A DNA stretch of 64,000 nucleotides from Planctomycetota bacterium (GTDB lineage Bacteria; Planctomycetota; Phycisphaerae; UBA1845), in the NCBI GenBank assembly GCA_029558835.1, contig JAKQDH010000178.1, positions 1 through 64,000 of the forward strand, given 5' to 3'. The notes below the pieces were generated by a model that was not told the origin of the DNA, did no database searches, and was given only the letters and a program-made list of their open reading frames with translations. Positions 7,632-15,953 of the stretch are shown here, in pieces (position 1 is the first letter of the stretch; every line of letters starts with the position of its first letter). The position numbers and the translations under genes are program-made.

Positions 7632-9254
7632 TCAGGCCAAGCATAGCCCGAGCAGACCGCCGGCGAGGATGAGCCACGCGGAGTTGAGGGGAAAGCGCAA
7701 CAGGCAGAGGGCGGCCGCGAGAGCCAGACCGCAGGTGGGAAGGTCCACCAAAGCGGTCCGCACCAGGTAGCAGGTGACGACGGCCATCAGCGCCAGCGAC
7801 GCAACGTTGACACCATCGAGGAAGGCGGCCGCGGTGGGCGAACGCCGCAGCCGCGGGATGATGGGGGCGCTGACCCCCACGAAGATGAAGGCGGGAAGGA
7901 AGATACCCGCCGTGGCCAGCAGAGCACCGGGCAGGCCGCCCAGCAGATAGCCGATGAACGTGGCCGTCGTGAAGAGCGGCCCGGGCGTTACCTGCCCGAT
8001 GGCGATGGCGTCCAACAGTTGGCCCTCGGTCAGCCAGCCCCAGCGCTCGACGAGGTCCGCCCGCAGAAATGCTAACAGTACATATCCGCTTCCGAACAGT
8101 ACCGAGCCGACTTTGACGAAGAACCAGAACATCGGCCAGAGGCCGACGGCGGCGGCGCCGACGGCAGGAGCGCCGGCAGCCGCGGCGCCGGCCGGTGCTG
8201 CCCAGGCGGGCGGCCAGGACGCGGGCAACCATGCACAAACATACCGCGTCGGCTCAGTTCCATTACCGGTGCGTCCGCCAAGAGGATGTGACATCGTGTC
8301 CCGCGCCGCCGCTGGGTCGGCGGACGGCTTGGGCGGCGCGGCATTCCCCCTCACCCCATCCTCTCCCCGAGGGGGGAGAGGGGTTCCAGCTTGCATTGCC
8401 AGTCGCTCGACCACCATCCAGAGCGCTCCGGCTCCGAATAACACTATCAGTTCGTGCACGCCGATCAGGTTCAGAACGAATGCAGACAGGCACAGTGCGC
8501 CGAGAGCCCAACTCTTAAGAGGTCCACTGCGACCCCCCGCCCTTGCAGGGTGGGGCTGGGGGAGGGTGGGGTCGGCCGGAAGCGCAACAGCTTCAGCGGT
8601 CGTCATGCTGCTTTGACCGAGGTACGTTGGCGTCGGGGCGTCGCTGCCTCCCCCCTCACCCTGCCCTCTCCCCCTGGGGGGAGAGGGGTTAGGATTCGGA
8701 ATCTTAAGAGCCGTGTGACCGAAGCGCAGCAGGGCGCGAACGATGATGGCCAGCACCACCGGCTTCACGCCGTACAGCAGCGCGTCGAGCTGCGGCAGTT
8801 TCTGATATGTGGTGTACAGCCAGGCCAGCACGGTGACGATCAGCGTCGCGGGCAGGATGAAGCCGAGTCCCCCGGCCAGCAAGCCGCGCCAGCCGGCTCG
8901 CTGCCACCCCACGTGGATCGCCAACTCCGTCGAGTTGGGCCCGGGGATGAGGTTGGCGGCCGACAGCAGATCGAGGAACCGCTCGCGCGACAGCCAGCCG
9001 CGCCGGCGGACGACCTCGTCCTCCATCAGCGCGTTGTGGGCGGCCGGTCCGCCGAAGGAGATGGTGCCGAGTTTCAGGAACAGCAGCGCCACCTCGCGCC
9101 AGGGGCCGCGCGGCGGCGTTCCAGCATCGCAGGGCACGGAGGGCTCGCTCACTCCCACAAGCTCCCGGTGACTACGCGGCCCGCTCCCTCCGGACGGGGC
9201 AGCTTGCCTCGGCACCATCACTCCGGACCGCCGGTCGTCCGCCGCGGCGAGCAT
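7632..9254 (-). CDS. chrA: chromate transporter (ChrA/CHR family), two-domain form with in-frame repeat insertions
   Basis: CHR proteins export chromate across the inner membrane. This 540-residue product holds two CHR domains, at about 55-183 and 378-535. Domain one shows GTISFGGPAAHNALMEDEVV and NLIPGPNSTELA; domain two shows VGSVLFGSGYVLLAFL and IGQVTPGPLFTTATF. Family proteins are usually near 400 residues. The excess lies in the link between the domains, where residues 185-202, 228-243 and 291-305 are Pro/Gly/Arg-rich and correspond exactly to three copies of the dispersed hairpin repeats (see 8340-8702). Start: ATG 9254 is the longest; GTG 9158 or 9152, with GGGAG just upstream, would remove about 33 residues of low-complexity sequence and may be right. 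It is divergent from the HAD/GH65 genes. Chromate as substrate is by family only. Confidence 0.88.
   Translation of the reverse strand: MLAAADDRRSGVMVPRQAAPSGGSGPRSHRELVGVSEPSVPCDAGTPPRGPWREVALLFLKLGTISFGGPAAHNALMEDEVVRRRGWLSRERFLDLLSAANLIPGPNSTELAIHVGWQRAGWRGLLAGGLGFILPATLIVTVLAWLYTTYQKLPQLDALLYGVKPVVLAIIVRALLRFGHTALKIPNPNPSPPRGRGQGEGGGSDAPTPTYLGQSSMTTAEAVALPADPTLPQPHPARAGGRSGPLKSWALGALCLSAFVLNLIGVHELIVLFGAGALWMVVERLAMQAGTPLPPRGEDGVRGNAAPPKPSADPAAARDTMSHPLGGRTGNGTEPTRYVCAWLPASWPPAWAAPAGAAAAGAPAVGAAAVGLWPMFWFFVKVGSVLFGSGYVLLAFLRADLVERWGWLTEGQLLDAIAIGQVTPGPLFTTATFIGYLLGGLPGALLATAGIFLPAFIFVGVSAPIIPRLRRSPTAAAFLDGVNVASLALMAVVTCYLVRTALVDLPTCGLALAAALCLLRFPLNSAWLILAGGLLGLCLA
8340..8702. repeat. three GC-rich hairpin repeats inside the chrA coding sequence
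   Basis: Copies lie at about 8340-8393 (CCTCTCCCCGAGGGGGGAGAGG core), 8526-8573 (a CCCGCCCTTGCAGGGTGGGG variant) and 8649-8702 (CCTCTCCCCCTGGGGGGAGAGG core). They match spacer elements at 5305-5346, 5865-5909 and 24676-24772. Each keeps the reading frame open and encodes Pro/Arg/Gly-rich linkers such as PNPSPPRGRGQGEGGG. Confidence 0.85.
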
Positions 9255-9602
9255 GCCCCTGACGTGCGGGCCGAGCCCGGATGGGACAGCGAGGGACAGG
9301 ACGTCGGCGCGGCGGCGGGCGCTGCCGAACTATACCCTTCGCCGCAACCCGCCGGAAGCGGTGAGAACAGCGGCCCATGCCCGGTGAGGTGGCAGGCGCA
9401 ACAGCTTGTCGGCCAGGCTTGCCCGTGACCGGGCGTCGGCGTACCGTGCGTGGGCGCGGCGGTCGTGACGGTCAGCGCAAGGGAAGCAGGACCTGCCGGC
9501 CCGGCGGGTGGTTGGCTGGCGCGGCCGCGGCGGCAGCGTAAGGCGTGTCGCGCGCGAGCTTCCGCAGCGGGTGCAGGGAGTGTGAGTGTTGGGGGTATCC
9601 CC
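9255..9602. other. divergent intergenic region between chrA and the HAD gene
   Basis: No gene is seen. A possible minus-strand promoter for chrA lies at 9329-9357. The plus-strand frame open from 9450 is a leader translation without a plausible start; the HAD gene is better begun at 9603. Confidence 0.5.
9329..9357 (-). promoter_or_regulatory. possible promoter for chrA
   Basis: On the minus strand TATAGT occupies 9334-9329 and TTCCGG 9357-9352 with a 17-base spacer. The -10 is good and the -35 is weak. It lies 75 bases ahead of ATG 9254. Confidence 0.35.
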
Positions 9603-11015
9603 ATGAGTGAGCCGCTGGCCGAGTACTTGACGACCGCGCAGGCAGGCCCCCTGCTGCAGCGTATGCAGGCGGACCTCGCCGCCGGACCGATTGCGCGGGT
9701 GCGCAACCTGGAGTACGTCTATGCCCCGTGCGCCCTGTATCCGCTGGCTCCCGTGCCGCCGCTGCCGTTGCCCCGCGTGCGCGCGTTCACCGTGGACATG
9801 GACGGCACCAGCACCACGACCGAGCCGTTGGCGCTGCATGCCCTGGAGTACATGGTCCGCTGCGCCACCGGCCGGCTGACGCGCGACCAATGGCCGGGCC
9901 TCGACCCGCAACACGACTACCCCCATGTCATCGGCAACAGCAACTACCGGCACACGGAGTTCCTGCTGACCCGCTACCGAGCGCTGCTTGACCCGGCCGC
10001 GCTGGCCGCGGCGTTCCTCGAAGCTCTCGTGTGGACACTGACCAACGTGCCTGATCCCCAGCGCCGGCGGGAGATCACGCGGAACGCCCGGCAATGCGGC
10101 TTCGCGGCGCTGCTGGCAGACACACAGTTTCAGCGTTTGACCGCGGATGCCCCGCTGGACTGGGACGGCGCGGCCGCCGCTACCGCGTTCTGGCGCGATC
10201 GGTATGCGCCCGCGTTGCGTGCCGCGTCGTTTAGCCAGTTGGTGTCGGTTGCGCTGGATGTGTATTACTATCGGTATCATGGACTCCTGGCGCTCAGCGC
10301 GCGGCACGATCGGGAAGGGCTGCAACGTGCCCTGCCCGACGTATTGCCGGACGGTTTGGTGGCGCCGATGCCCGGCTATGACGTGTTCCTGCCGCTGGTG
10401 AAGGGTTGGCTGGGCGCCGACGCGAGGGCCCTCTTTGAGCCGCTCCGAGCAGGGCTGCTGGCCTCGGGATGCGGACCCGGTGACTTGCGACAGTTGGATG
10501 CGGGTGAACAAAGCCTCGTACGATTGGCCCAGTACTTCGAGCAGCATCCGGCGCGCGTGGCCCTGGTAACGGCCTCCATCGGCTACGAGATGCACGCGGT
10601 GATTAAGGAGCTGCTTGCGGTCCTCGTCCGGCGCGTCGCGGCGTGGCCGGTTCCGCCGGCGTGCAGGGAGCGGGTGGCGGCCAGCCTCGCGGATGAGCGG
10701 CTTGTATATGATGCCTTAATCTGCGCCTCCGATGCTTGCGAGCCGCGGCTGAAGCCGCACCCCGACCTGTATAGCTTGGCCCTGTACGAGCTGGGTGTGC
10801 CGCGCGCCGCATATACAGAGTGTATCGGTCTGGAGGATACCGAGCCGGGGATCATTGCGTTGCGTGCGGCCGGCATCGGCTGCGCGGTTGCGCTGCCGAA
10901 TCGAGATACGACCGGGCAGAACTACACGGCGGCCGCCCGCGTCGTGCGCGGCGGGCTGCCGGAACTGATGCTCATCCACAACCTGCTGGTAGCCGAGCAC
11001 GGGGTATCGCCATGA
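9603..11015 (+). CDS. HAD-superfamily phosphatase/beta-phosphoglucomutase-like protein with an enlarged cap
   Basis: Four HAD motifs are visible in 470 residues. Motif I is DMDGTSTT with Asp65 and Asp67, motif II is LVTAS near 321-325, motif III is Lys384 in RLKPHPD, and motif IV is GLEDTEPG at 409-416. Typical beta-phosphoglucomutases are about 220 residues; here the stretch between motifs I and II is about 250 residues, so the cap is unusually large. The start ATG 9603 follows a G-rich stretch (GGGGGTATCCCC), and the frame upstream of it is not protein-like. The stop overlaps the start of the GH65 gene in an ATGA, so the two are translationally coupled. GH65 phosphorylases release beta-glucose 1-phosphate, and beta-phosphoglucomutase converts that to glucose 6-phosphate, which explains the pairing. 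Mutase versus phosphatase activity cannot be decided from sequence here. Confidence 0.85.
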   Translation: MSEPLAEYLTTAQAGPLLQRMQADLAAGPIARVRNLEYVYAPCALYPLAPVPPLPLPRVRAFTVDMDGTSTTTEPLALHALEYMVRCATGRLTRDQWPGLDPQHDYPHVIGNSNYRHTEFLLTRYRALLDPAALAAAFLEALVWTLTNVPDPQRRREITRNARQCGFAALLADTQFQRLTADAPLDWDGAAAATAFWRDRYAPALRAASFSQLVSVALDVYYYRYHGLLALSARHDREGLQRALPDVLPDGLVAPMPGYDVFLPLVKGWLGADARALFEPLRAGLLASGCGPGDLRQLDAGEQSLVRLAQYFEQHPARVALVTASIGYEMHAVIKELLAVLVRRVAAWPVPPACRERVAASLADERLVYDALICASDACEPRLKPHPDLYSLALYELGVPRAAYTECIGLEDTEPGIIALRAAGIGCAVALPNRDTTGQNYTAAARVVRGGLPELMLIHNLLVAEHGVSP

Positions 11016-13327
11016 CGGCCGTCGATCCGTGGACGATCGTGAACACGCAGACGGATGGCGCCCATCTGGCGCAGTTCGGCAGCGTCTTCACCATAGCCAA
11101 CGGTTACGTCGGCCTGCGTGGCCGGCTGGCGGAGGAGCGCCAAGGGCCGTATCCGGTAACGTTGTTGGCCGGCGTGTATGATGAGCTGGATATGTTCGGG
11201 TTGCTGCGCTGCGCGGGCCGGCCGCGATGTTATCTCGATGCCACCCGCTTTGACGACGCCGGCCCCAGTCCCGCGGTGGCCAACCTGCCCGATCCGCTGT
11301 TCGTGCGGCTCTACGTCGGCGGCAACGAGGTCGTCTTTGATCCGGCCCGCGTCACTGGTTTCCGTCAAACGCTGGACTTGCGGACGGGCCTCTATGCGTA
11401 CACGTATGAATACCGCACCACCACCGGCACCTTGCGGATCGAGATGGAGCGCTTCGCGTCGCTCACCGATGTCCATCGCGTGTACATGCGGTATCACGTC
11501 ACCACACTAAGCGGGCCGCTGGCCGTCACGCTCGACAGCGGCATGGACGCGTCGGTCCGGTCGAACTTGACCGGCGAGCGGCGCTTTCGCGTTGGGCGGG
11601 CCGACGCCGCTGCCGGGCGTGTCGCGCTCGACGTTGTTCTGCCCGCGCGTGGCATTGAGGTACAGCTTCGCGTGCAGAGCGACCAGCACGGGACACCCTG
11701 GCGGCAGACGCCGATCGTTGAGCACGATCGCGCGTACGTGCGGTACGAGGGCACGCTGGCGCCAGGTGCGGGTTGCACGCTCGAACGTTGCATCGTGCTG
11801 GCCTCCGGGCGGGACGGCTTCTACGGCGCCCCGGTACAGGTCGAGGCGGAGCTGGCGGCGGCGGTGGCCGAGGGCTTCGACGCGGCGCTCGCCAGACAGC
11901 GCGCCGCCTGGGCCGCCTTGTGGGAGCACGCCGACGTGCAGATCGAAGGCGATCCAAACGCGGACCAGTATCTGCGCTTGTGCCTGTACCATCTGCTGGC
12001 GGCCGCGCCGCGACATTCTGAACGACTGGCGGTTCCCGTGAAGCTGCTCACCGGCGAGTACTACCAGGGCAACGTCTTCTATGACACCGATCTGTACATC
12101 GTACCGTTCTACACCTTCACGCATCCGGAGCTGGCGCGGACGCATCTGAATTGGCGCTATCACAGCCTGCCGGCGGCGCGGGCACTGGCGCGGCAGCTCG
12201 GCGGCGCCGGAGCCAAGTTCGCCTGGCAGGCCGGGCCGGACGGCGAGGAGTGCCTGGGACCCTGGTGGCGCTTCCCACGGACCAACATCCACATTGACGC
12301 GGACGTCAGCTTCTGCCTCCGGCAGTACTACGCGGCCACCGCCGACGGGGAGTTCTGGAAAACGCGCGGTCTGGAGATACTCAGCGAAACGGCCCGTTTC
12401 TACGCGGCGCGGGCGCGCGCTTTCGCGGACGATGACAGTTATGACTTCCACGATGTGACCGGTCCCGACGAGGGACACTGTGGGGTAATGACGGAGTTCT
12501 ACACGAATTACCTGGCAGCGTGGAACCTGAAAATGGCAGCCGCCGAGCTCGACCGGCTGCGTCACGCCGACCCCGGCCGGGCGGCCGAACTCGGGCAGCG
12601 TCTGCGTCTACTTCCTGACGAGCCCGCGGCTTGGCGGCGCATCGGCGACCGTCTGCGCCTGCGCTGCAACCCCGCTACGAAGGTGTATGAGCAGTTCGCG
12701 GGGTTCCACACGCTGAATCCGCTGCCACCCGTGCTGGCCGGCGACCGCCGCGGGTGGTTTGCCGACGTCGCTGAGTATCAGGCGTTGAATCAGCCGGACG
12801 TGTTGCTGGCCATGATGCTGTTTCGGTCGGACTTTGCACCGGATGAGCTGCGCGCGAACTGGGAGTTCTACAAAGACAAGAGCATGAACTTCTCGTCGAT
12901 GAGCTACGTTGTGCAGGCCGTGCTGGCGGCCGAGTTCGGGGACGTACCGGAGGCCTACCGCAACTTCCTCATCACCGCCGGCATGGATCTGGATGAGACG
13001 TTCACCGGGCGGCGCGACACGCAGCAGGGCCTGCACGGATCGGCCATGGGGGGCGCCTGGCTGGCGGCCGTCTTCGGGTTCGCCGGAGTGTGCCTGTGGG
13101 AAAACGGCTTGCGCGTGCAGCCGCGGCTGCCGGCGACGTGGGAGCGGCTGGCCTTTCGCCTGCGCCTGCGGGGCGCGTCGGTGGCGTGCAGCATGGAGCC
13201 CGGCCACCTGCGCGTAACCGTGGGCGATGAGAGCGCTCTCGACCTCCCGGCATGCTTGGCCGGCGATTCGGTTGTCCTGCGCCGCGGGCAGGCCTACGAC
13301 GTTCGCCGCGGCGGCGCGCGCGCCTAG
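11012..13327 (+). CDS. GH65 family glycoside phosphorylase (maltose/kojibiose/trehalose phosphorylase type)
   Basis: GH65 enzymes cleave alpha-glucosides with phosphate, with inversion, giving beta-glucose 1-phosphate. This 771-residue protein has the N-terminal beta-sandwich (residues 1-270), a helical linker, an (alpha/alpha)6 barrel (about 315-690) and a C-terminal beta-cap. The general acid is Glu487 in DVTGPDEGH (481-489), where most relatives read GPDEYH. The substrate-pocket motif usually FWDTE reads FYDTDLYIVPF (356-366), and the phosphate-site motif usually KQADV reads NQPDV, so both conserved spots are altered. Length fits the family. Start: ATG 11012 overlaps the HAD stop, and the frame upstream is shadow. 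Substrate cannot be named: kojibiose, maltose, trehalose and nigerose phosphorylases share this fold, and the altered motifs advise caution. Confidence 0.9.
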   Translation: MTAVDPWTIVNTQTDGAHLAQFGSVFTIANGYVGLRGRLAEERQGPYPVTLLAGVYDELDMFGLLRCAGRPRCYLDATRFDDAGPSPAVANLPDPLFVRLYVGGNEVVFDPARVTGFRQTLDLRTGLYAYTYEYRTTTGTLRIEMERFASLTDVHRVYMRYHVTTLSGPLAVTLDSGMDASVRSNLTGERRFRVGRADAAAGRVALDVVLPARGIEVQLRVQSDQHGTPWRQTPIVEHDRAYVRYEGTLAPGAGCTLERCIVLASGRDGFYGAPVQVEAELAAAVAEGFDAALARQRAAWAALWEHADVQIEGDPNADQYLRLCLYHLLAAAPRHSERLAVPVKLLTGEYYQGNVFYDTDLYIVPFYTFTHPELARTHLNWRYHSLPAARALARQLGGAGAKFAWQAGPDGEECLGPWWRFPRTNIHIDADVSFCLRQYYAATADGEFWKTRGLEILSETARFYAARARAFADDDSYDFHDVTGPDEGHCGVMTEFYTNYLAAWNLKMAAAELDRLRHADPGRAAELGQRLRLLPDEPAAWRRIGDRLRLRCNPATKVYEQFAGFHTLNPLPPVLAGDRRGWFADVAEYQALNQPDVLLAMMLFRSDFAPDELRANWEFYKDKSMNFSSMSYVVQAVLAAEFGDVPEAYRNFLITAGMDLDETFTGRRDTQQGLHGSAMGGAWLAAVFGFAGVCLWENGLRVQPRLPATWERLAFRLRLRGASVACSMEPGHLRVTVGDESALDLPACLAGDSVVLRRGQAYDVRRGGARA

Positions 13328-13437
13328 CAGCGTGTTGAAGAACGCCTCGTCAGCGCGGGTATCCGCGACGATCCGTGCGTCAGAGGCGCTTTGCGTCGGC
13401 CGCAGGGGCCGACGCTACTTCTTCAATGGGCTGCTGA
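13328..13437. repeat. dispersed repeat family A (hairpin with ~15-base inverted ends)
   Basis: The element starts right after the GH65 stop codon. Its ends CAGCGTGTTGAAGAA (13328-13342) and TTCTTCAATGGGCTG are imperfect inverted repeats, and an inner hairpin CGTCGGCC-GCAGG-GGCCGACG lies at 13393-13414. A second full copy is at 50305-50418 and partial copies at 15752-15812 and 29826-29871. It lies between two convergent genes, so it could also serve as a terminator. Confidence 0.75.
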
Positions 13438-13486
13438 GCAACGTCGCTTACTCTGGCGTCTCAGCGCGCCGCGAGCCGCCGGTGCA

Positions 13487-15610
13487 TCACCGCGACCACG
13501 TATACACCCAGGTGTGCGCCGCAGGGCGAGGCTGGATCACGTCAGCCCCATTGAGCCGAGCCGGCGGCGCGGTACCCACGATGTTATAAAGACTGAGCTC
13601 GCCGCCCGTGCGCGCCGTGATTTCCACCGGCCGGTCCGCCGGATCACCAACGGGTAGTCGGATGATCGCGCGCGCACTGCACTCGAGCAGCGTGACGCCG
13701 CTCCGCCGCACGTGGACGCCGTCGTCCAACTCGACGTCGTAACGGTCCACACCCTGGTACAGGTTGCGCACGCCCGCCGGCGGCAGGTCGAGCGAGCCGA
13801 AGCGCAGATAGCCCGCCGGCTCGACGTCGACGAGTTCCTGCAAAGCAGTCAGCGCCAGCAGGCCGCCCCAGTGATACAGGCGGGCTGCGTTCCACACGTC
13901 GGCACCTTTGCCCGTGGTGGCGTTGTAGTTCTCATAGACACCGCCGTCGGCCTGCCAGTTCTCCAGAAACATGCGCAAGCCACGGGAGGCGAGATCGGCC
14001 GCCACGTCATCGAAGTGATACCGCCGCAGGCCCTCCGCGACCAGGAAGTTGAACGGGCCCCAGATGCGCCCGCGCCAGTAGTCATTATCAGCAAAAGCCG
14101 GATCATTGCGCGCGATCGATGGAATGACGTAGGGGCCCCAGAATTCGTCATTGTTGAGTAAATGCTCGCGGACCAGCCGCTCGGCCTGCGGTGCCGAGGG
14201 AATGCCGGCAAGCAGCGGGAAGAACGACGTCGGCGACCAGCGGTGCAGGAACGTCCCGTCCCAGCGCCGGTTGGCGTACATCCCACGGGCGTCGTCCCAT
14301 AGAGTATCGTTGATGCGCTGCTTCAGGGCTTCGTACTCTGCCCGGAAGCCGGCCGCGTCGTCAGGGTGCCCCAGCATGGCCGCCAGCGTTGCCAGCGCCT
14401 CACAGTCCATCGCGTAGCAACTGTTAAGTCCAACGTCGGCCAGTTCGAGCGTGTGGGCATCCGTGTTGAACGGCACGTCGTCATACATGGGCGAATTGTC
14501 AAGCCCGGCCTCATACTGGGCGCATTTCGCGGTGTGCTGAATGGAAGGGTTGAAGGCGAGCAGGCGCGGGAACTCATAGGGTGGCGTCGGATCAGATCCC
14601 CATTCCAGAAGCCCATCACCGTTGCCATCGCGGTGTTTCATCCAGAACTGATGCCAGCGGACGAGGCGGGGGTACATGCGCTGCAGCCAGGTGCGATCGG
14701 GGTGAAGCTGCTGGGTCTTGAGAATCAGGTACGCCCCGAGGCAGGGCATCGAGCGGTCCAGCGAGGTGGCGCCGTGGGCCATGATGTAGTTGGGCACGAA
14801 GCCGACTTCATCGACGCCGGCTAAAGCCGCCTCGAAGTTCGCCCGCGCCAGCACGGGCGACGCGGCGGCCGCCAGCGTGCCGGCAAAGAACGAATCCCAC
14901 CCGAACACAATCGGCCCGCACCAGTCGCTGCACCAGTCGCGACTGACCGGCGAGGAAACGAGCCGGCGCCGCGGGTCATACAGGGTGTTCCAGGCGATCG
15001 CGCGCATCATCGCCTGCGGAGCGTCGGCCAGCGCGCCGGAGCCGGCGACGGTGGTCTGCTCATACGCCTCCACGGCGGCCGTCAGCACCGGCCTTGTCAC
15101 CGGCGCCGGGGGCGTGCCGGTCGGTACCACGAGCAGGCCGGCCGGCGCCCCCGGCTCCCCGACGGCGTACGGCTCGGCCAAGTTCAGGAAGTAGCGGTCC
15201 GGCCAGTGGGCACCCTCCAGCAAGACGGTGTGACCGGCGAAAATCGCTTCGGTGGGGCCTTGCAGCGCCGGCGTCTCCCCCACCGGGGCGGCCAGGATGA
15301 ACACCACGCGCAACGCAGTGGCCTCCAGCGGCGTAACACCCAGCACCAAGGCGCCGTGCTGCTCGACCGCCTCCGCGCGAAAAAGGGCCGACCCCGCGCT
15401 GAACTCGAGAGAGGCCGGCAGGCCCAACGGCGCATGCGGGCCGATCCGCCGGGCGTCCGACCAGCGGAAGGCGTCGTGCAGCTTGCCGGCCGCCTCGTCC
15501 CAGAGGGCATAGAGGACAACGATCTGCGTGCGGCCCGTATCCAGGCGAACGAACCGGTTGAAGCCGCGGAAGTCCCAGGTGTTCCAGCCGGTGGGCGTAT
15601 GGGGTTCCAT
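13487..15610 (-). CDS. glycoside hydrolase of the GH63/GH37 (alpha,alpha)6-barrel type
   Basis: The 707-residue protein has an N-terminal beta-rich domain (about 1-190) and a helical barrel (about 200-580) with hallmarks of the GH63/mannosylglycerate-hydrolase/trehalase group. These are GWDSFFAGTLA near 244-254, YEAGLDNSPMYDD near 362-374 (the aspartate being a candidate general acid), and NDYWRGRIWGPFNFLVAEGL near 500-519 (YWRGRIW is the most diagnostic). A C-terminal beta-sandwich closes it. These enzymes hydrolyse terminal alpha-glucosidic or alpha-mannosidic bonds with inversion. No signal peptide is seen, so it is cytoplasmic. It is convergent with the GH65 gene, and together they suggest breakdown of an alpha-glucoside such as a compatible solute. 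A start at ATG 15610 is supported by the conserved GWNTWDFRGFNRFV start and a promoter 39 bases upstream. Confidence 0.82.
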   Translation of the reverse strand: MEPHTPTGWNTWDFRGFNRFVRLDTGRTQIVVLYALWDEAAGKLHDAFRWSDARRIGPHAPLGLPASLEFSAGSALFRAEAVEQHGALVLGVTPLEATALRVVFILAAPVGETPALQGPTEAIFAGHTVLLEGAHWPDRYFLNLAEPYAVGEPGAPAGLLVVPTGTPPAPVTRPVLTAAVEAYEQTTVAGSGALADAPQAMMRAIAWNTLYDPRRRLVSSPVSRDWCSDWCGPIVFGWDSFFAGTLAAAASPVLARANFEAALAGVDEVGFVPNYIMAHGATSLDRSMPCLGAYLILKTQQLHPDRTWLQRMYPRLVRWHQFWMKHRDGNGDGLLEWGSDPTPPYEFPRLLAFNPSIQHTAKCAQYEAGLDNSPMYDDVPFNTDAHTLELADVGLNSCYAMDCEALATLAAMLGHPDDAAGFRAEYEALKQRINDTLWDDARGMYANRRWDGTFLHRWSPTSFFPLLAGIPSAPQAERLVREHLLNNDEFWGPYVIPSIARNDPAFADNDYWRGRIWGPFNFLVAEGLRRYHFDDVAADLASRGLRMFLENWQADGGVYENYNATTGKGADVWNAARLYHWGGLLALTALQELVDVEPAGYLRFGSLDLPPAGVRNLYQGVDRYDVELDDGVHVRRSGVTLLECSARAIIRLPVGDPADRPVEITARTGGELSLYNIVGTAPPARLNGADVIQPRPAAHTWVYTWSR

Positions 15611-15953
15611 GAATCGCTCCGCCTCGGCATTGACGCTGCCGGGGGTGTACTATACCCGTTGTCGCCAGCAAGCAGAATGCGATCAGGGCTGGGCGTCCCT
15701 GCCTCGGTCGGTGGCAAGTTGAGCGGTCGTCGAAGATGTAGCATCGGCCCCCTGTGGCCGACGTGGGAGTCTCGCGGCATCATCGACAACTACGTCGCCC
15801 ACGGGGGGGCGACGCTATGGACCGCAGGACTCCGCCGGGCAGCCCCACCCGCGCCATCGCCGCTCCCGCGCCGCCCGTGGTACAATCCGCCGGACCGGGC
15901 AAGGCCGACGCGGGCGGTGCGGCGGACGCCGCGGCCAGACTGGAGCAGCCGTT
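15611..15953. other. divergent intergenic region with a partial family A repeat
   Basis: No gene is seen. It holds the minus-strand promoter at 15649-15677, a degenerate family A repeat (about 15752-15812, GGCCGACGTGGGAGTC ... GGGGGGCGACGCTA), and a TACAAT at 15881-15886 that may be the -10 for the plus-strand gene at 15954, though its -35 is poor. Confidence 0.5.
15649..15677 (-). promoter_or_regulatory. possible promoter for the GH63-like gene
   Basis: On the minus strand TATAGT occupies 15654-15649 and TTCTGC 15677-15672 with a 17-base spacer. The start codon follows 39 bases downstream. The -35 matches the consensus only in part. Confidence 0.4.
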
